64,000 nucleotides of DNA from Dietzia massiliensis (GCF_018390595.1 NZ_JAHBAV010000001.1:112447-176446); one strand, 5' to 3'. Shown: positions 21,815-35,794, counted from the stretch's first letter. Notes: generated by a model from the sequence alone, not told the origin. Numbers and translations are program-made.

Positions 21815-23144
21815 GCGAGTACCTCTCCGTCGCGGGTGGTCAGACGGCCCCGGTACACGGTGCCGACGACCCTCGCCGCGAACGTCATTCCCTCGTAGGG
21901 GGTGTTGGCGGACAGACTTGCGAGCTCCTCGCCGACGACGGTCCACGGGGAGTCGGGGTCGACGACGGCGAGGTTGGCCGGCTCCCCCACCGCGATCGGC
22001 CGCCCCTGGTCCGACAGGCCGGCGATCTCGGCGGGCCGGGTGCTCATGACGCGGGCGAGGTCCCGCCAGGTCATGTCCCCGGTCTCGACGAGCAGCGCGG
22101 CGACGATGGGCAGGGCGGTCTCGAGGCCGAGCATGCCGGGACGGGCGGCGGCGAACTCGCAGCACTTCTCCTGGGCCGCGTGCGGGGCGTGGTCGGTGGC
22201 GACGCAGTCGATCACCCCGGAGACCAGGGCCTCGCGCAGTGCCGCCGCGTCGTGCGCCTCGCGCAGCGGCGGGTTGACGCGGTACACGCCGTCGTACGAC
22301 TCGAGTCGCGAGTCGTCCAGCAGCAGGTGGTGCGGGGTGACCTCGGCGGTGATCGAGATGCCCTGCGCCTTGGCCCACCGCAGCAGCTCGACGGTGCCGG
22401 TCGTGGAGGCGTGACAGATGTGGACGCGGGCACCGGCGTCGCGGGCGAGGATCGCGTCGCGGGCGACGATCGACTCCTCGGCCGAGCGCGGCCAGCCGGT
22501 GAGCCCGAGACGTGCCGCGGTGGGCCCCTCGTGTGCCACCGCTCCGCGGGTCAGCCGTGGCTCCTCGGCGTGTTGCGCGATGAGCACGCCGAGACCGGCC
22601 GAGTACTCGAGGGCACGGCGCATGACCAGCGGGTCGTACACGCACATGCCGTCGTCGGAGAATACCCGTACGCGGGCCTCCCCCGAGGCCATCTGCCCCA
22701 TCTCCGTGAGCTGCTCGCCGGCGAGCCCGACTGTGACGGCGCCGACGGGGTGGACGTCGCACAGACCGACCTCGCGGCCGATCCTGAAGACCGAGTCGGT
22801 GACGGTCTGGTTGTCCTGCGGGGGCTGGGTGTTGGCCATCGCGAACACGGCGGTGTAACCGCCGCGGGCGGCGGCGGCCGACCCGGTCGCGATGGTCTCG
22901 GTGTCCTCGCGGCCGGGCTCGCGCAGATGGGTGTGCAGATCGACGAACCCGGGCAGCAGGACCGCACCGTCGAAGTCGAGGACCTCGACGCCCTCGTCAC
23001 CGTCGGCGGTGCCGGCCCCGGCATGGGCGCCGGCGTCGTCACCGATCGCCGCGATCCGGCCGTCCCGGACGAGGACGTCCACGGGGTCGCCCTCTCCGTA
23101 GGGGCGTACCCGACGTAGCAGCAGGGTAGGCGCAGGGTGGGCGC

Positions 23145-23148
<4 letters not shown>
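21811..23148 (-). CDS. pyrC: Dihydroorotase
   Basis: Closes carbamoyl-aspartate to dihydroorotate, third step of UMP synthesis. The 445-residue class I type enzyme shows the zinc motif [13 protein letters not shown] near residue 70, a metal His in VHPVG, QHAEEP, ICHAST and the catalytic CVATDHAPH. About residues 38-53 contain a Gly/Ala/Asp-rich insert ([17 protein letters not shown]) between the first strands, longer than in typical members. ATG start overlaps the pyrB stop (ATGA). Confidence 0.96.
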
Positions 23149-24670
<1,522 letters not shown>

Positions 24671-24679
24671 TCACCACCT

Positions 24680-24713
24680 CCTTGTCCGCCTCGCTGGACG
24701 GCTCGTTAAAGGG
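24680..24713 (-). promoter_or_regulatory. PyrR-binding RNA loop in the pyr leader
   Basis: In the 69-bp gap between nusB and pyrR the minus-strand RNA reads GUCC-AGCGAGGC-GGAC (24684-24699), which contains the UCCAGNGAGG core of PyrR binding loops. Flanking CCUU (24709-24712) and AAGG (24680-24683) can form the lower stem, separated by an unpaired purine-containing bulge on the 5' side, as in known loops. The AAGG arm overlaps the pyrR Shine-Dalgarno GGAGG (24677-24681). In M. smegmatis PyrR is known to act by translational repression at such a loop; the same mechanism is inferred here. Confidence 0.85.
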
Positions 24714-24736
24714 ATAGCTTTCGGACCTGAACTCTA

Positions 24737-25291
24737 TCAGCCGGCCGCGCCCGTCCCCGGATCGTCGGACGTGGTCTGCGACACGTCGGGCCCGCCGGTG
24801 TCGTCCGGGCCCTCCAGGCTCGACACGGCGCGCTCGGCGGCCCGGATGTGCTGGGCCAGCCCTGCCACCCGGTCGAGGACCGCGTTGACGTACGGCACCG
24901 ACTTCTCCGCGGACAGGTCCGACACCAACAGGACCGCCTGGTCGATCACCACCGCCGCGTCCACCTCGTCGGAGCCGAAGAGCAGTTCCCACGCGGCCGC
25001 ACGGAGCACCGCGCGGTCGACGGCGGGCAGCCGCTCGAGCGTCCACTCCCGCAGGTGCTCGGAGATGGTCGAGTCCAGCCGGTCGAGCCGCTCGGCGACG
25101 CCGGTGACGATCTCCATGGTGTACGGCGCGACGTCGTGGAACTCCTGGGACTCCTGCCCCATCCGGCGTCGCTCCTCGGCGAGCTTCACCACGTCGGCGT
25201 CCCGCAGTTCGGCCTCGAAGAGCAGGGAGACGGCACGCCTGCGGGCCCGGTACCGAGCTCCTCGGCGCCGGTGGTCGACCTCGTCCGCCAT
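24737..25291 (-). CDS. nusB: Transcription antitermination factor NusB
   Basis: All-helical RNA-binding protein that, with NusE, binds boxA RNA during rRNA antitermination. The 184-residue product shows ARYRARRRAVSLLFEAELRDAD at the start and VDRAVLRAAAWELLFGSDEVDAAVVIDQAV in the core. An acidic, Gly/Ser/Pro-rich tail of about 28 residues (SSLEGPDDTGGPDVSQTTSD) follows the last helix and is probably disordered. ATG lies three bases after the efp stop. Confidence 0.95.
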   Translation of the reverse strand: MADEVDHRRRGARYRARRRAVSLLFEAELRDADVVKLAEERRRMGQESQEFHDVAPYTMEIVTGVAERLDRLDSTISEHLREWTLERLPAVDRAVLRAAAWELLFGSDEVDAAVVIDQAVLLVSDLSAEKSVPYVNAVLDRVAGLAQHIRAAERAVSSLEGPDDTGGPDVSQTTSDDPGTGAAG

Positions 25292-25293
25292 GA

Positions 25294-25857
25294 TCAGTCG
25301 TTCACCCGGCTGAGGTAGTGGCCGTCACGGGTGTCGATGCGCAGCTTGTCGCCGGTGTTGATGAACAGCGGGACCTGCACCTCGGCGCCGGTCTCGAGGG
25401 TGGCGGGCTTGGTGCCGCCGGTGGAGCGGTCACCCTGGAGGCCGGGATCGGTGTGCTGCACGATCAGGTCGACGGCGACCGGCATCTCGGCGAACAGCGG
25501 GACGCCCTCGTTGAACGAGACCTGGACGGTGGTGTTCTCGAGCAGGAAGCGCGCGCCGTCGCCCATGACGGCCGGGCTGACGTTGATCTGCTCGTAGTCC
25601 TGCTCGTCCATGAGGACGTAGTCCTCACCGTCGCGGTACAGGAACGTCATGTCGCGGCGGTCGACCGTCGCGATCTCGACCTTGACGCCGGCGCTGAACG
25701 TCTTGTCGACGTTCTTCCCGGTGACGACGTTCTTCAGTTTCGTCCGCACGAACGCCGGGCCCTTACCGGGCTTGACGTGCTGGAATTCGACGATCTGCCA
25801 CAGTTGCCCCTCCTCTTTGAGGACGAGGCCGTTCTTGAAGTCGGCGGTGGACGCCAT
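25294..25857 (-). CDS. efp: Elongation factor P
   Basis: Three-domain tRNA-mimic that relieves ribosome stalling at consecutive prolines. The 187-residue product starts [13 protein letters not shown] and carries the tip loop with the functional lysine in [16 protein letters not shown], then YNP-like middle and C-terminal domains ending in [20 protein letters not shown]. The ATG is preceded by GAAGGAG. No lysyltransferase (epmA) or arginyl-rhamnosyltransferase is visible nearby. Placed between pepQ and nusB as in Rv2533c-Rv2535c. Confidence 0.96.
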   Translation of the reverse strand: MASTADFKNGLVLKEEGQLWQIVEFQHVKPGKGPAFVRTKLKNVVTGKNVDKTFSAGVKVEIATVDRRDMTFLYRDGEDYVLMDEQDYEQINVSPAVMGDGARFLLENTTVQVSFNEGVPLFAEMPVAVDLIVQHTDPGLQGDRSTGGTKPATLETGAEVQVPLFINTGDKLRIDTRDGHYLSRVND

Positions 25858-25950
25858 AGTCGGTACTCCTTCGGGAAAGTCGTCGGGCGGGACGCCGGTG
25901 GGGGCGCCGCGCACGTGGTCGTGGGCAGACCACTCGGGGCGTGCTGGTGG

Positions 25951-28778
<2,828 letters not shown>

Positions 28779-28782
<4 letters not shown>

Positions 28783-29981
28783 ACCTCGTCCGTCGCCCAG
28801 TCCAGACGCTCGGCGACCGCGTCGAGGTACCCCTCGGCGTTGCGGCGGGTCTCCGCCAGCGAGTCGCCACCGAACTTCTGCAGTACCGCTCGGGCCAGCA
28901 CGAGCGCGACCATCGACTCCGCGACGACGCCCGCCGCGGGGACGGCGCACACGTCCGAGCGCTGATGGATCGCCGTGGCCGCCGACCCGTCCTCCATGTC
29001 GACCGTCGCGAGGGCGCGCGGAACGGTCGAGATGGGCTTCATCGCCGCCCGCACCCGCAGGGGCTGGCCGTTGGTCATGCCGCCCTCGAGTCCGCCCGCG
29101 CGGTTACTGCGCCGCTCGACGCCGTCCTCACCGCGGACCATCTCGTCATGGGCGACGCTGCCGCGCCGGCGGGCCGTCTCGAACCCGTCACCGACCTCGA
29201 CGCCCTTGATGGCCTGGATCCCCATGAGGGCGCCGGCGAGCTGGGCGTCGAGACGCTCCTCGCCCGACACGTGCGACCCGAGTCCGATCGGGAGTCCGTG
29301 GACGACGACCTCGACGACGCCCCCGAGGGTGTCACCGGCCTTCTTGGCGGCCTCGATCTCGGAGATCATCGAGTCCGCGGCGGCGGCGTCGAACGCGCGC
29401 ACCGGGCTGGCGTCGATCGCCTCGAGATCGGCGAACGTCGGCTCGGGGCCCACGTAGGGCTCCGAGGCGCCGATGGAGATGACGTGTGACAGCACCTCCA
29501 CGCCGAGGACGTCGCGGAGCACACCGCGGGCGACCGTCCCCGCCGCGACGCGGGCGGCGGTCTCACGCGCGCTGGCGCGCTCGAGGACCATCCGGGCGTC
29601 GTCGAAGTCGTACTTGAGCATCCCGGAGAAGTCCGCGTGACCGGGCCGCGGGCGGGTCAGGCGGGCGGCGCGGGCCTTGTCGTCGATCTCCTCGGGGTCC
29701 ACGGGGTCCGCCGACATGATCTGTTCCCACTTGGGCCACTCGGTGTTCCCGACCTCGATCGCCACCGGCGATCCCATGGTCCGGCCGTGCCGGACGCCGC
29801 CCAGCACGCGCACGGCGTCGGCCTCGAACTTCATGCGCGCACCGCGGCCGTAGCCGAGGCGGCGGCGGGCGAGTTGCGCGGCGATCTGCTCGCTCGTCAC
29901 CTCGACGCCCGCGATGACGCCCTCGACGATCGTCACGAGGGCCTGGCCATGCGATTCTCCGGCAGTGGTCCACTTCAGCAC
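28779..29981 (-). CDS. aroC: Chorismate synthase
   Basis: Last common step of aromatic synthesis: removes phosphate from EPSP to give chorismate, using reduced FMN. With the GTG at 29981 the product is 400 residues and begins [12 protein letters not shown], aligned with mycobacterial enzymes. Motifs include [39 protein letters not shown] and [26 protein letters not shown] second in-frame start, ATG at 29993, would add four residues (MIGD); neither has a strong ribosome binding site, so the start is uncertain by 12 bases. Confidence 0.95.
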
Positions 29982-30080
29982 GTCGCCGATCATCCCACGA
30001 CCCGGTGGGCGGGGGCACATCAGGCCCGTCGCGGCGCCGCGTCGACCAGCGCCGGGCGCCCCTCGCCGCGCGCGCCGGAG

Positions 30081-30929
30081 CTACCGCTCGAGGGCCCGCG
30101 CGAGCGCCGCGGCCATCTCAGCCTGCGGCGCGGGCCTGCCCGTGAACAACTCGACCTGACCGAAGGCCTGGTTGAGCAGCATGACGTCGCCGCCCACCAC
30201 CGGTACGCCCGCGGCGGAGGCGGCCGCCCCGGCCACGGTCGGCCAGGGGTCGTATAGCACGTCGAAGAGCCGGCGGGCGCGGGACACGAGAGCGGTGAGT
30301 TCCCGGATCCCGGGCTCGGGGACGGTGTTGACCAGCACGTCCGCGGCCTCGATCTCGCCGGGCAGGGACGCGTCGGTCAGCAGCACCGTGCTGATGTCCA
30401 GTCCGAGGGCGCGTCCGCATTCCGCGGCCGGGCCGGCGTTGTCGCGGCGGGAGGCCAGGACGACCCGGGTCGCGCCGGCCGCGGCCAGGCCCGCCAGGAC
30501 GGGCCGGGCGGTGCCGCCCACGCCGAGGACGACCGCCGTCGGCGCGGCGGGCAGGTCGCCGAACTCGGCCAGGGCCCCGGTGACCCCGTCGACGTCCGTG
30601 CAGTCGGCGTACCAGCCGCCGCTGCGCCGCACGAGGGTGTTAGCGCTGCCGACGATGCGGGCGCGGTCGCTGACCTCGCTGGCGTGCGCGAGGGCGGCGA
30701 ACTTCCCGGGCATCGTGACCGAGTAGCCGATCCGGTGGGCCGGCGAGGAGTCCACCAGCGACGGCAGGCGGTCGGCGTCGCAGTCGATGCGCTCGTAGGT
30801 CCAATCCTCCAGCCCGAGCGCGCGGTAGGCGGCGCCGTGCAGGACAGGCGAGAGAGCGTGGTCCACCGGGTGCCCGAGCACGGCCGCCGACCGCGGCCCG
30901 GCGACGGGCGACGAGGGATCAGCGTCCAC
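30081..30929 (-). CDS. aroE: Shikimate dehydrogenase
   Basis: NADPH-dependent reduction of 3-dehydroshikimate to shikimate. The 282-residue protein has LGHPVDHALSPVLH, the catalytic lysine in YSVTMPGKFAAL, the GSANTLV segment, the catalytic Asp in ADCTDVDGV, and the nucleotide loop VVLGVGGTARPV. Most relatives have Asn where the Cys of DCTD stands here. The GTG start lies inside the 3' end of mltG (11-base overlap). It is separated from aroC by 99 bp. Confidence 0.93.
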   Translation of the reverse strand: MDADPSSPVAGPRSAAVLGHPVDHALSPVLHGAAYRALGLEDWTYERIDCDADRLPSLVDSSPAHRIGYSVTMPGKFAALAHASEVSDRARIVGSANTLVRRSGGWYADCTDVDGVTGALAEFGDLPAAPTAVVLGVGGTARPVLAGLAAAGATRVVLASRRDNAGPAAECGRALGLDISTVLLTDASLPGEIEAADVLVNTVPEPGIRELTALVSRARRLFDVLYDPWPTVAGAAASAAGVPVVGGDVMLLNQAFGQVELFTGRPAPQAEMAAALARALER

Positions 30930-32091
30930 TTGCCAGGACCCCGTTGGCGATCGCCTCGCTCTGGTTGCGCTCGTGCTCCGGGTACTCGTCGGCGAAGCGG
31001 GTGGTCCCCTCCATGTCCACCGTGACGAAGTACTTCCACCGCCCGTCGGCCGGGTTCTCCATGGCGCGGAGCGCCTCGAGTCCGGGTGAGCCGATGGGCC
31101 CGTACGGGAGGCCGTCCATGGCGTAGGTGTTCCACGGGGTCCGCGCGGCTCGGTCGGCGTCGGTGGTGGCGATCTCCTGGTCGGCGAGGGCGTAGTTCAC
31201 GGTGGAGTCGAACTGCAGCCGCATGGGTTCGGCGAGGCGGTTGAGGATGACCCGGGCGACCTTGTCGAAGTCCTGCGGCAGCCCCTCCTTCTCCACCAGG
31301 GAGGCCGCGGTGACCACCTGGTACGGGGTCAGGCCGATCCGCTGGGCCGCCGGGACCAGACCGGTCTCGTCATAGGCGGCGGTGGAGGTCTCGATGAGAT
31401 GCCGCAGGATGTCGACGGGCTCGGAGCGGGGGTCGATGGTGTGGACGCCCGGCCGGATGAGGCCCTCGAGTCGACGCACCGGGTCCGGGGCGGCCCGGAC
31501 CTCGTTGATCGCCCAGTCGGGGACGCCCAGCACCGCCGGGTCGGCCTGGGCGGCGGCGTCCACGATCTCCTGGGGCTGTCGACACGCCGGGGCCTCGTCC
31601 GGCGCGTCGAGGTCGCGCAGGCAGGTGGCGTCGGCGATCAGGGTGAAGATCCCCTTCTCGGTGCCGCCGCCCACGACGACCGTGTCCAGGAGCCGACCGC
31701 CGGGCTTGACGTCGACCATCCCGACGCGGTTCCGCGGGTCCGACAGCGCCTCGACGGCGGCGGCCGCGCTCATCTCCTGACGCACCTGGTAGTAGCCGGG
31801 CTGGATGCCCTCGACGGGCGTGCCGGCCGCGGCGCCGGTGAAGGCCCGGGTACTGGCGACCGTGCCGATCTCGTAGAGGCGGTCCCCCACGACGCCCAGG
31901 GTGTCGCCCGGCTCGACGTGCAGGAGAGCGTTGCCGCTGCCCTCTCCCTCGTGGTCGGGAGCGGCGGCGACCTCGGTGTTGAGATTGCGGTAGACCATGA
32001 AGCCGAAGGCGAGGACCACCCCGATCACGGTCGCCAGGAGGAGGAACCTGGTGGTGCCGCTCGTGCGTGAGCGTCCTCGTGCCGCAGACAT
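30919..32091 (-). CDS. mltG: Endolytic murein transglycosylase MltG (YceG-like)
   Basis: Membrane-bound lytic transglycosylase that is thought to end nascent glycan strands. The 390-residue protein has a short basic cytoplasmic start, one transmembrane helix at about residues 15-34 (RFLLLATVIGVVLAFGFMVY), a LysM-like part (VEPGDTLGVVGDRLYEIG) and the YceG catalytic region with the catalytic Glu in ASLVEKEG, then NTYAMDGLPYGPIGSPG. A strong GAGGAG site precedes the ATG and a good -10 box lies about 60 bases upstream. Context (ruvX-mltG-aroE) equals Rv2552c-Rv2554c. Confidence 0.93.
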   Translation of the reverse strand: MSAARGRSRTSGTTRFLLLATVIGVVLAFGFMVYRNLNTEVAAAPDHEGEGSGNALLHVEPGDTLGVVGDRLYEIGTVASTRAFTGAAAGTPVEGIQPGYYQVRQEMSAAAAVEALSDPRNRVGMVDVKPGGRLLDTVVVGGGTEKGIFTLIADATCLRDLDAPDEAPACRQPQEIVDAAAQADPAVLGVPDWAINEVRAAPDPVRRLEGLIRPGVHTIDPRSEPVDILRHLIETSTAAYDETGLVPAAQRIGLTPYQVVTAASLVEKEGLPQDFDKVARVILNRLAEPMRLQFDSTVNYALADQEIATTDADRAARTPWNTYAMDGLPYGPIGSPGLEALRAMENPADGRWKYFVTVDMEGTTRFADEYPEHERNQSEAIANGVLASGR

Positions 32092-32151
32092 GGTGCTCCT
32101 CGGTCAGGGTTGAAGGAGAGCTGCCCGTCGGACAGCATCGTGCTCGGCCGC

Positions 32152-32157
32152 AGTTTA
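32152..32157 (-). promoter_or_regulatory. Candidate -10 box for mltG
   Basis: The minus strand reads TAAACT here, five of six matches to the sigma-A -10 consensus, in the 92-bp gap between ruvX and mltG. The predicted leader is about 55 bases. No clear -35 is seen 16-18 bases upstream. Confidence 0.4.
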
Positions 32158-32183
32158 GCCATCACCGCCGGTCGGCGCGCCGT

Positions 32184-32666
32184 TCATCGGCGGGCGTGCC
32201 GCGAGTCGATCCAGGCCTGGAGGAGGACGACGGCGGCGGCCTGGTCGATCACGTCGCGCTGCTTACGTGTGTTGCGACCGGCCCCGTGGAGGGCCGCGCC
32301 GGCGGTGACGGTGGTCAGCCTCTCGTCGACGAGTTCCACCGGCACTTCCGGGGAAGCGGTGGTCAGCGCGTCGGCGAACGACCGGGCCATGGCGGTCGAG
32401 GCGGTCTCGCGCCCCTTGAGGGAGGTGGGTAGCCCCACGACCACGCCGACGGCGTCGTACTCGGCGATCAGCTCGCCGAGCCGCCGGATCTCGGCGGCCC
32501 ATCCGGGGTCGCCGTCGACCACGCGGATGGTCTCGACCGGGGTGGCCAGGATCCCGTCGGGGTCGCAGGAGGCCACGCCGATGCGGGCGGTGCCCACGTC
32601 CAGGCCGAGCCGGCGCCCGCGGGTCCAGGCCGCGCCGGTGGCCGCGGGCGCGCCGGGGTCGGTCAT
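32184..32666 (-). CDS. ruvX: Holliday-junction-resolvase-like RuvX (YqgF)
   Basis: RNase H-fold protein implicated in 5' processing of pre-16S rRNA and formerly proposed as an alternative resolvase. The 160-residue product has the first-strand motif [31 protein letters not shown], and [14 protein letters not shown] with the catalytic acidic residues. The first 17 residues are Ala/Gly-rich. ATG overlaps the alaS stop. Confidence 0.93.
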   Translation of the reverse strand: MTDPGAPAATGAAWTRGRRLGLDVGTARIGVASCDPDGILATPVETIRVVDGDPGWAAEIRRLGELIAEYDAVGVVVGLPTSLKGRETASTAMARSFADALTTASPEVPVELVDERLTTVTAGAALHGAGRNTRKQRDVIDQAAAVVLLQAWIDSRHARR

Positions 32667-35323
32667 CCCGCGTCCCGGACGGCGTCGCGCAGGGCGGAGA
32701 CCGCGGCGTCGATGCCGCCGGGCTCCGTGCCCGCGCCCTGGGCCATGTCCGCCTTGCCGCCGCCGCGGGCGCCGAGTGCCGGGGAGATCGCCTTGACGAG
32801 GTCGCCGGCCCGGAGGCCGCGCTCCTGGGCGGCCGGGGTGACGGCGATGACGAACGGCACCTTGTCCTGGCCGGGTGCGGTGAGGAGGACGACGCCCGCG
32901 TCGGAGCCGAGGCGGCCCTTGAGGTCGGACGCGAGGGTGCGCAGGTCGCCGGCGGCTCCGCCCGGGGCGCTGTGGGCGAGGAACCGGACACCGTCGAGGT
33001 CCTCGGCCGAGGCGAGCAGGTCGCCGGCCTGGGAGGCCAGCTGGGCCGCGCGCAGCGACTCGAGGGCCTTCTCGGTCTCGCGCAGCTTGGCGCTCAAAGC
33101 GGCGATGCGGTCGGGCAGCTCGTCGGCGGGCGCCTTGAGCGAGGTCGCGAGGCCGGACACGAGAGCGCGCTCGCGGGCCTGGTGGCGGTAGGCGTCCATG
33201 CCGACGTAGGCCTCGACACGCCGGATGCCGGACCCGACGGACGCCTCGCCGAGCAGGCTGACGGGACCGATCTGTGCGGAGCTGCTGACGTGGGTGCCGC
33301 CGCACAGTTCCATGGAGAACGGGCCGCCGATCTCCACCACACGGACCGTGGACCCGTAGTTCTCGCCGAACAGGGCCATGGCGCCCATGCGCTTGGCCTC
33401 GTCGAGGGTGGTCTCGATGGTGTTGACGCCGTAGTCGGCGTCGACGGCGGAGTTGGTGACCTCCTCGATCTGGGCGAGGACGTCGGCGGGGATCGAGCCG
33501 GACCAGTTGAAGTCGAACCGCATGTAGCCGGGCTTGTTGAGCGAACCGGCCTGGACGGCCTCGGGCCCGAGGATCTGGCGCAGCGCCGCGTGGACGAGGT
33601 GGGTGGCCGAGTGGCCCTGGGTGGCGCCCTTGCGCCACTCGGGGTCGACGGCGGCCGTGACGAGTTGCCCGGCCTCGACCTCGCCCCCGGTGAGGACGCC
33701 CTTGTGGATCCAGAGCTTCTTGCCGATCTTCTGCACGTCGTCGACGCGCATCTGGAAGCCGGCGGTGGAGATCATGCCGCGGTCGCCCAGCTGGCCGCCG
33801 GACTCGGCGTAGAACGGGGTGCGGTCGAGCACGAACTCCACCTCGTCGCCCTCGCGGGCCACCGCGACGGCCCGGCCGCCGGAGACGATGCCCAGCAGGC
33901 GCGACTCGTCGGTGAGGTCGGTGAAGCCGGTGAAGACGGTCTCGCCGGCGTCGAGGAAGTCGCGGTAGACGGACAGGTCGGCGTGGGCGTGCTTCTTGGC
34001 CTGCGAGTCGGCCTTGGCGCGGGCGCGCTGCTCGGACATGAGCGAGCGGAAGCCCTCCTCGTCGACCTGCAGCCCGGCCTCGGAGGCCATCTCGAGGGTG
34101 AGATCGATCGGGAACCCGTGGGTGTCGTGGAGGGCGAACGCCTGCTGGCCGGAGAGCACCGCGGCGCCGGACCGGCGGGCGGACTCGGCGGCGCGCTCGA
34201 ATAGCTGGGTGCCGGACTCGAGGGTCTTGAGGAAGGCGGCCTCCTCGGCCACGGCGATCCGCTCGATGCGCTCGTAGCCGGCGACGGTCTCGGGGAACGA
34301 GGGACCGATCGCGTCCCGGACGGTGGCCATGAACTCGGCCATGGTCTCCCCCGACGCGCCGAGGAGGCGCACGGAGCGGACGATGCGCCGCAGGAGGCGA
34401 CGGAGGATGTAGCCGCGGCCCTCGTTGCCGGGGGTCACGCCGTCGGAGATGAGCATGTAGGCGGTGCGGGCGTGGTCGGCGATCACGCGGAACCGCACGT
34501 CCGAGGCGCTGTCGGCGCCGTACTTCGCGCCGGACAGGCGCTCCGCGGTGTCGATGACCGGGCGCAGCAGGTCGGTCTCGTAGACGTTCTCGACGCCCTG
34601 GAGGAGGAAGGCGACGCGCTCGACGCCCATGCCGGTGTCGATGTTCTGCTTGGGCAGCGGGCCGAGGATCTCGAAGGCGTCCTTGCCGGAGCCCTCGCCG
34701 CGCTCGTTCTGCATGAACACGAGGTTCCAGATCTCGATGTAGCGGTCCTCGTCGGCCTCCGGCCCGCCGTCGACTCCGTAGGCCGGTCCGCGGTCGTAGA
34801 AGATCTCCGAGCACGGTCCACAGGGTCCGGGCACGCCCATGGACCAGTAGTTGTCGGCCATGCCGCGCCGCTGGATGCGCTCTTCGGGCACGCCGATCAC
34901 GTCGCGCCAGATGCCGTACGCCTCGTCGTCGTCGAGGTAGACGGTCACCCACAGCAGCGCGGGGTCGATGCCGAAGCCCCCGTTGTCGAGCGAGGACGTC
35001 AGCAGCGACCACGCGTTGCGGATGGCCCCTTCCTTGAAGTAGTCGCCGAAGGAGAAGTTCCCGGCCATCTGGAAGAAGGTGTTGTGGCGGGTGGTGATGC
35101 CCACCTCCTCGATGTCGAGGGTGCGCACGCACTTCTGGATGGACGTCGCGGTGGCGTACGGCGGCGTCTCCTGGCCGAGGAAGTAGGGCTTGAACGGGAC
35201 CATGCCGGCGTTGACGAAAAGCAGGTTGGGATCGTCCAGGACCAGTGACGCGCTGGGGACCTCGGTGTGTCCGGCGCGGACGAAGTGGTCGAGGAAGCGG
35301 CGCCGGATCTCATGGGTCTGCAC
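32663..35323 (-). CDS. alaS: Alanyl-tRNA synthetase
   Basis: Charges tRNA-Ala. The 886-residue protein has the class II core (residues about 1-440, motif region [24 protein letters not shown], and [14 protein letters not shown]), the editing domain with zinc ligands [12 protein letters not shown] and CGGTH, and the C-terminal dimerisation/DHHA1 domain ending in [11 protein letters not shown] chose the GTG at 35323 ([14 protein letters not shown]) because it matches mycobacterial AlaS; a GTG four codons upstream at 35335 is also open. A TTGACT-N18-TAGACG promoter lies immediately upstream. Confidence 0.96.
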   Translation of the reverse strand: MQTHEIRRRFLDHFVRAGHTEVPSASLVLDDPNLLFVNAGMVPFKPYFLGQETPPYATATSIQKCVRTLDIEEVGITTRHNTFFQMAGNFSFGDYFKEGAIRNAWSLLTSSLDNGGFGIDPALLWVTVYLDDDEAYGIWRDVIGVPEERIQRRGMADNYWSMGVPGPCGPCSEIFYDRGPAYGVDGGPEADEDRYIEIWNLVFMQNERGEGSGKDAFEILGPLPKQNIDTGMGVERVAFLLQGVENVYETDLLRPVIDTAERLSGAKYGADSASDVRFRVIADHARTAYMLISDGVTPGNEGRGYILRRLLRRIVRSVRLLGASGETMAEFMATVRDAIGPSFPETVAGYERIERIAVAEEAAFLKTLESGTQLFERAAESARRSGAAVLSGQQAFALHDTHGFPIDLTLEMASEAGLQVDEEGFRSLMSEQRARAKADSQAKKHAHADLSVYRDFLDAGETVFTGFTDLTDESRLLGIVSGGRAVAVAREGDEVEFVLDRTPFYAESGGQLGDRGMISTAGFQMRVDDVQKIGKKLWIHKGVLTGGEVEAGQLVTAAVDPEWRKGATQGHSATHLVHAALRQILGPEAVQAGSLNKPGYMRFDFNWSGSIPADVLAQIEEVTNSAVDADYGVNTIETTLDEAKRMGAMALFGENYGSTVRVVEIGGPFSMELCGGTHVSSSAQIGPVSLLGEASVGSGIRRVEAYVGMDAYRHQARERALVSGLATSLKAPADELPDRIAALSAKLRETEKALESLRAAQLASQAGDLLASAEDLDGVRFLAHSAPGGAAGDLRTLASDLKGRLGSDAGVVLLTAPGQDKVPFVIAVTPAAQERGLRAGDLVKAISPALGARGGGKADMAQGAGTEPGGIDAAVSALRDAVRDAG

Positions 35324-35339
35324 AGGGGGCCTCACTGGT

Positions 35340-35369
35340 CGTCTACGGGTGGTGTCGGGCGAGAGTCAA
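35340..35369 (-). promoter_or_regulatory. Sigma-A-type promoter of alaS
   Basis: On the minus strand TTGACT (35364-35369) and TAGACG (35340-35345) are separated by 18 bases. Transcription would start near 35333, only about ten bases before the GTG at 35323, so the leader would be very short. The transcript probably includes alaS, ruvX and perhaps mltG. Confidence 0.55.
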
Positions 35370-35449
35370 GACTACCGCCGCGCGGGTCGGCGCCCGGGAA
35401 CGAGGTGGGGCGGGCCGGGATGCGCTGCGGGCGGGGCGAGGGGCCGTCC

Positions 35450-35493
35450 CGCGCGGGGACGTGGCAGCCGGCGCCGCCGCGCGGGGACGTGGC
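35450..35493. repeat. Two 16-bp direct repeats
   Basis: The word cgcgcggggacgtggc occurs at 35450-35465 and 35478-35493, a 28-bp period, in the non-coding gap between alaS and the small gene at 35599. Nothing else in the window has this word in tandem that I noticed. It may be a local duplication or a binding site pair. Confidence 0.6.
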
Positions 35494-35533
35494 CTTGACG
35501 ACGACGACGAGGGGCCGCCACCCGGAAGGACGC

Positions 35534-35569
35534 GGGCGCCCGCTCCACCGGTCCGGCGGAGGGGCGCCC
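35534..35569 (-). terminator. G/C-rich hairpin downstream of the 52-codon gene
   Basis: Arms gggcgcccgctcc (35534-35546) and ggaggggcgccc (35558-35569) pair over 12 bp with one bulged base and an 11-base loop. It lies 30 bases after the stop of the small gene. There is no U-tract, as is common for actinobacterial terminators, and it could act in both directions. Confidence 0.5.
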
Positions 35570-35598
35570 TGGCTGGCCGTGTGCGGCGAGAGGGTCGG

Positions 35599-35757
35599 TC
35601 AGCGCGGCATCGGGGGCAGGATGATGCCGAAGTTGGCGGCGGTGATGAAGGCCTCCTGCGGCAGCAGGCCGAGGCTGTGCGCCCCGGTGCCCCAGACGCC
35701 GACCGAGGTGGCGACGCCGACGAGCGTCGAGAAGATGCTGGCGAGACCGGTGAACAT
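35599..35757 (-). CDS. Small hydrophobic 52-residue protein of unknown function
   Basis: A free-standing short gene with ATG at 35757, seven bases after GGAGG. The peptide starts MFTGLASIFSTLVGVATS and ends NFGIILPPMPR. It has only Glu35 and Arg52 as charged residues besides His27, one Trp (22), no classical signal peptide and no Cys. Residues about 5-22 and 36-47 are hydrophobic with Gly/Ser/Thr spaced through them. Codons are strongly biased to C-ending forms (all Ile ATC, all Phe TTC), as in highly expressed genes. Flanking DNA has a more A/T-rich leader and a terminator-like hairpin, so it looks like a complete transcription unit. Size and lack of a signal recall the short channel-forming PorA/PorH peptides of Corynebacterium, but I see no sequence match; a toxin or other membrane peptide is equally possible. 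Confidence 0.65.
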   Translation of the reverse strand: MFTGLASIFSTLVGVATSVGVWGTGAHSLGLLPQEAFITAANFGIILPPMPR

Positions 35758-35794
35758 GAGAACCTCCGAATGCTGATGTGGACACAACATCCTG

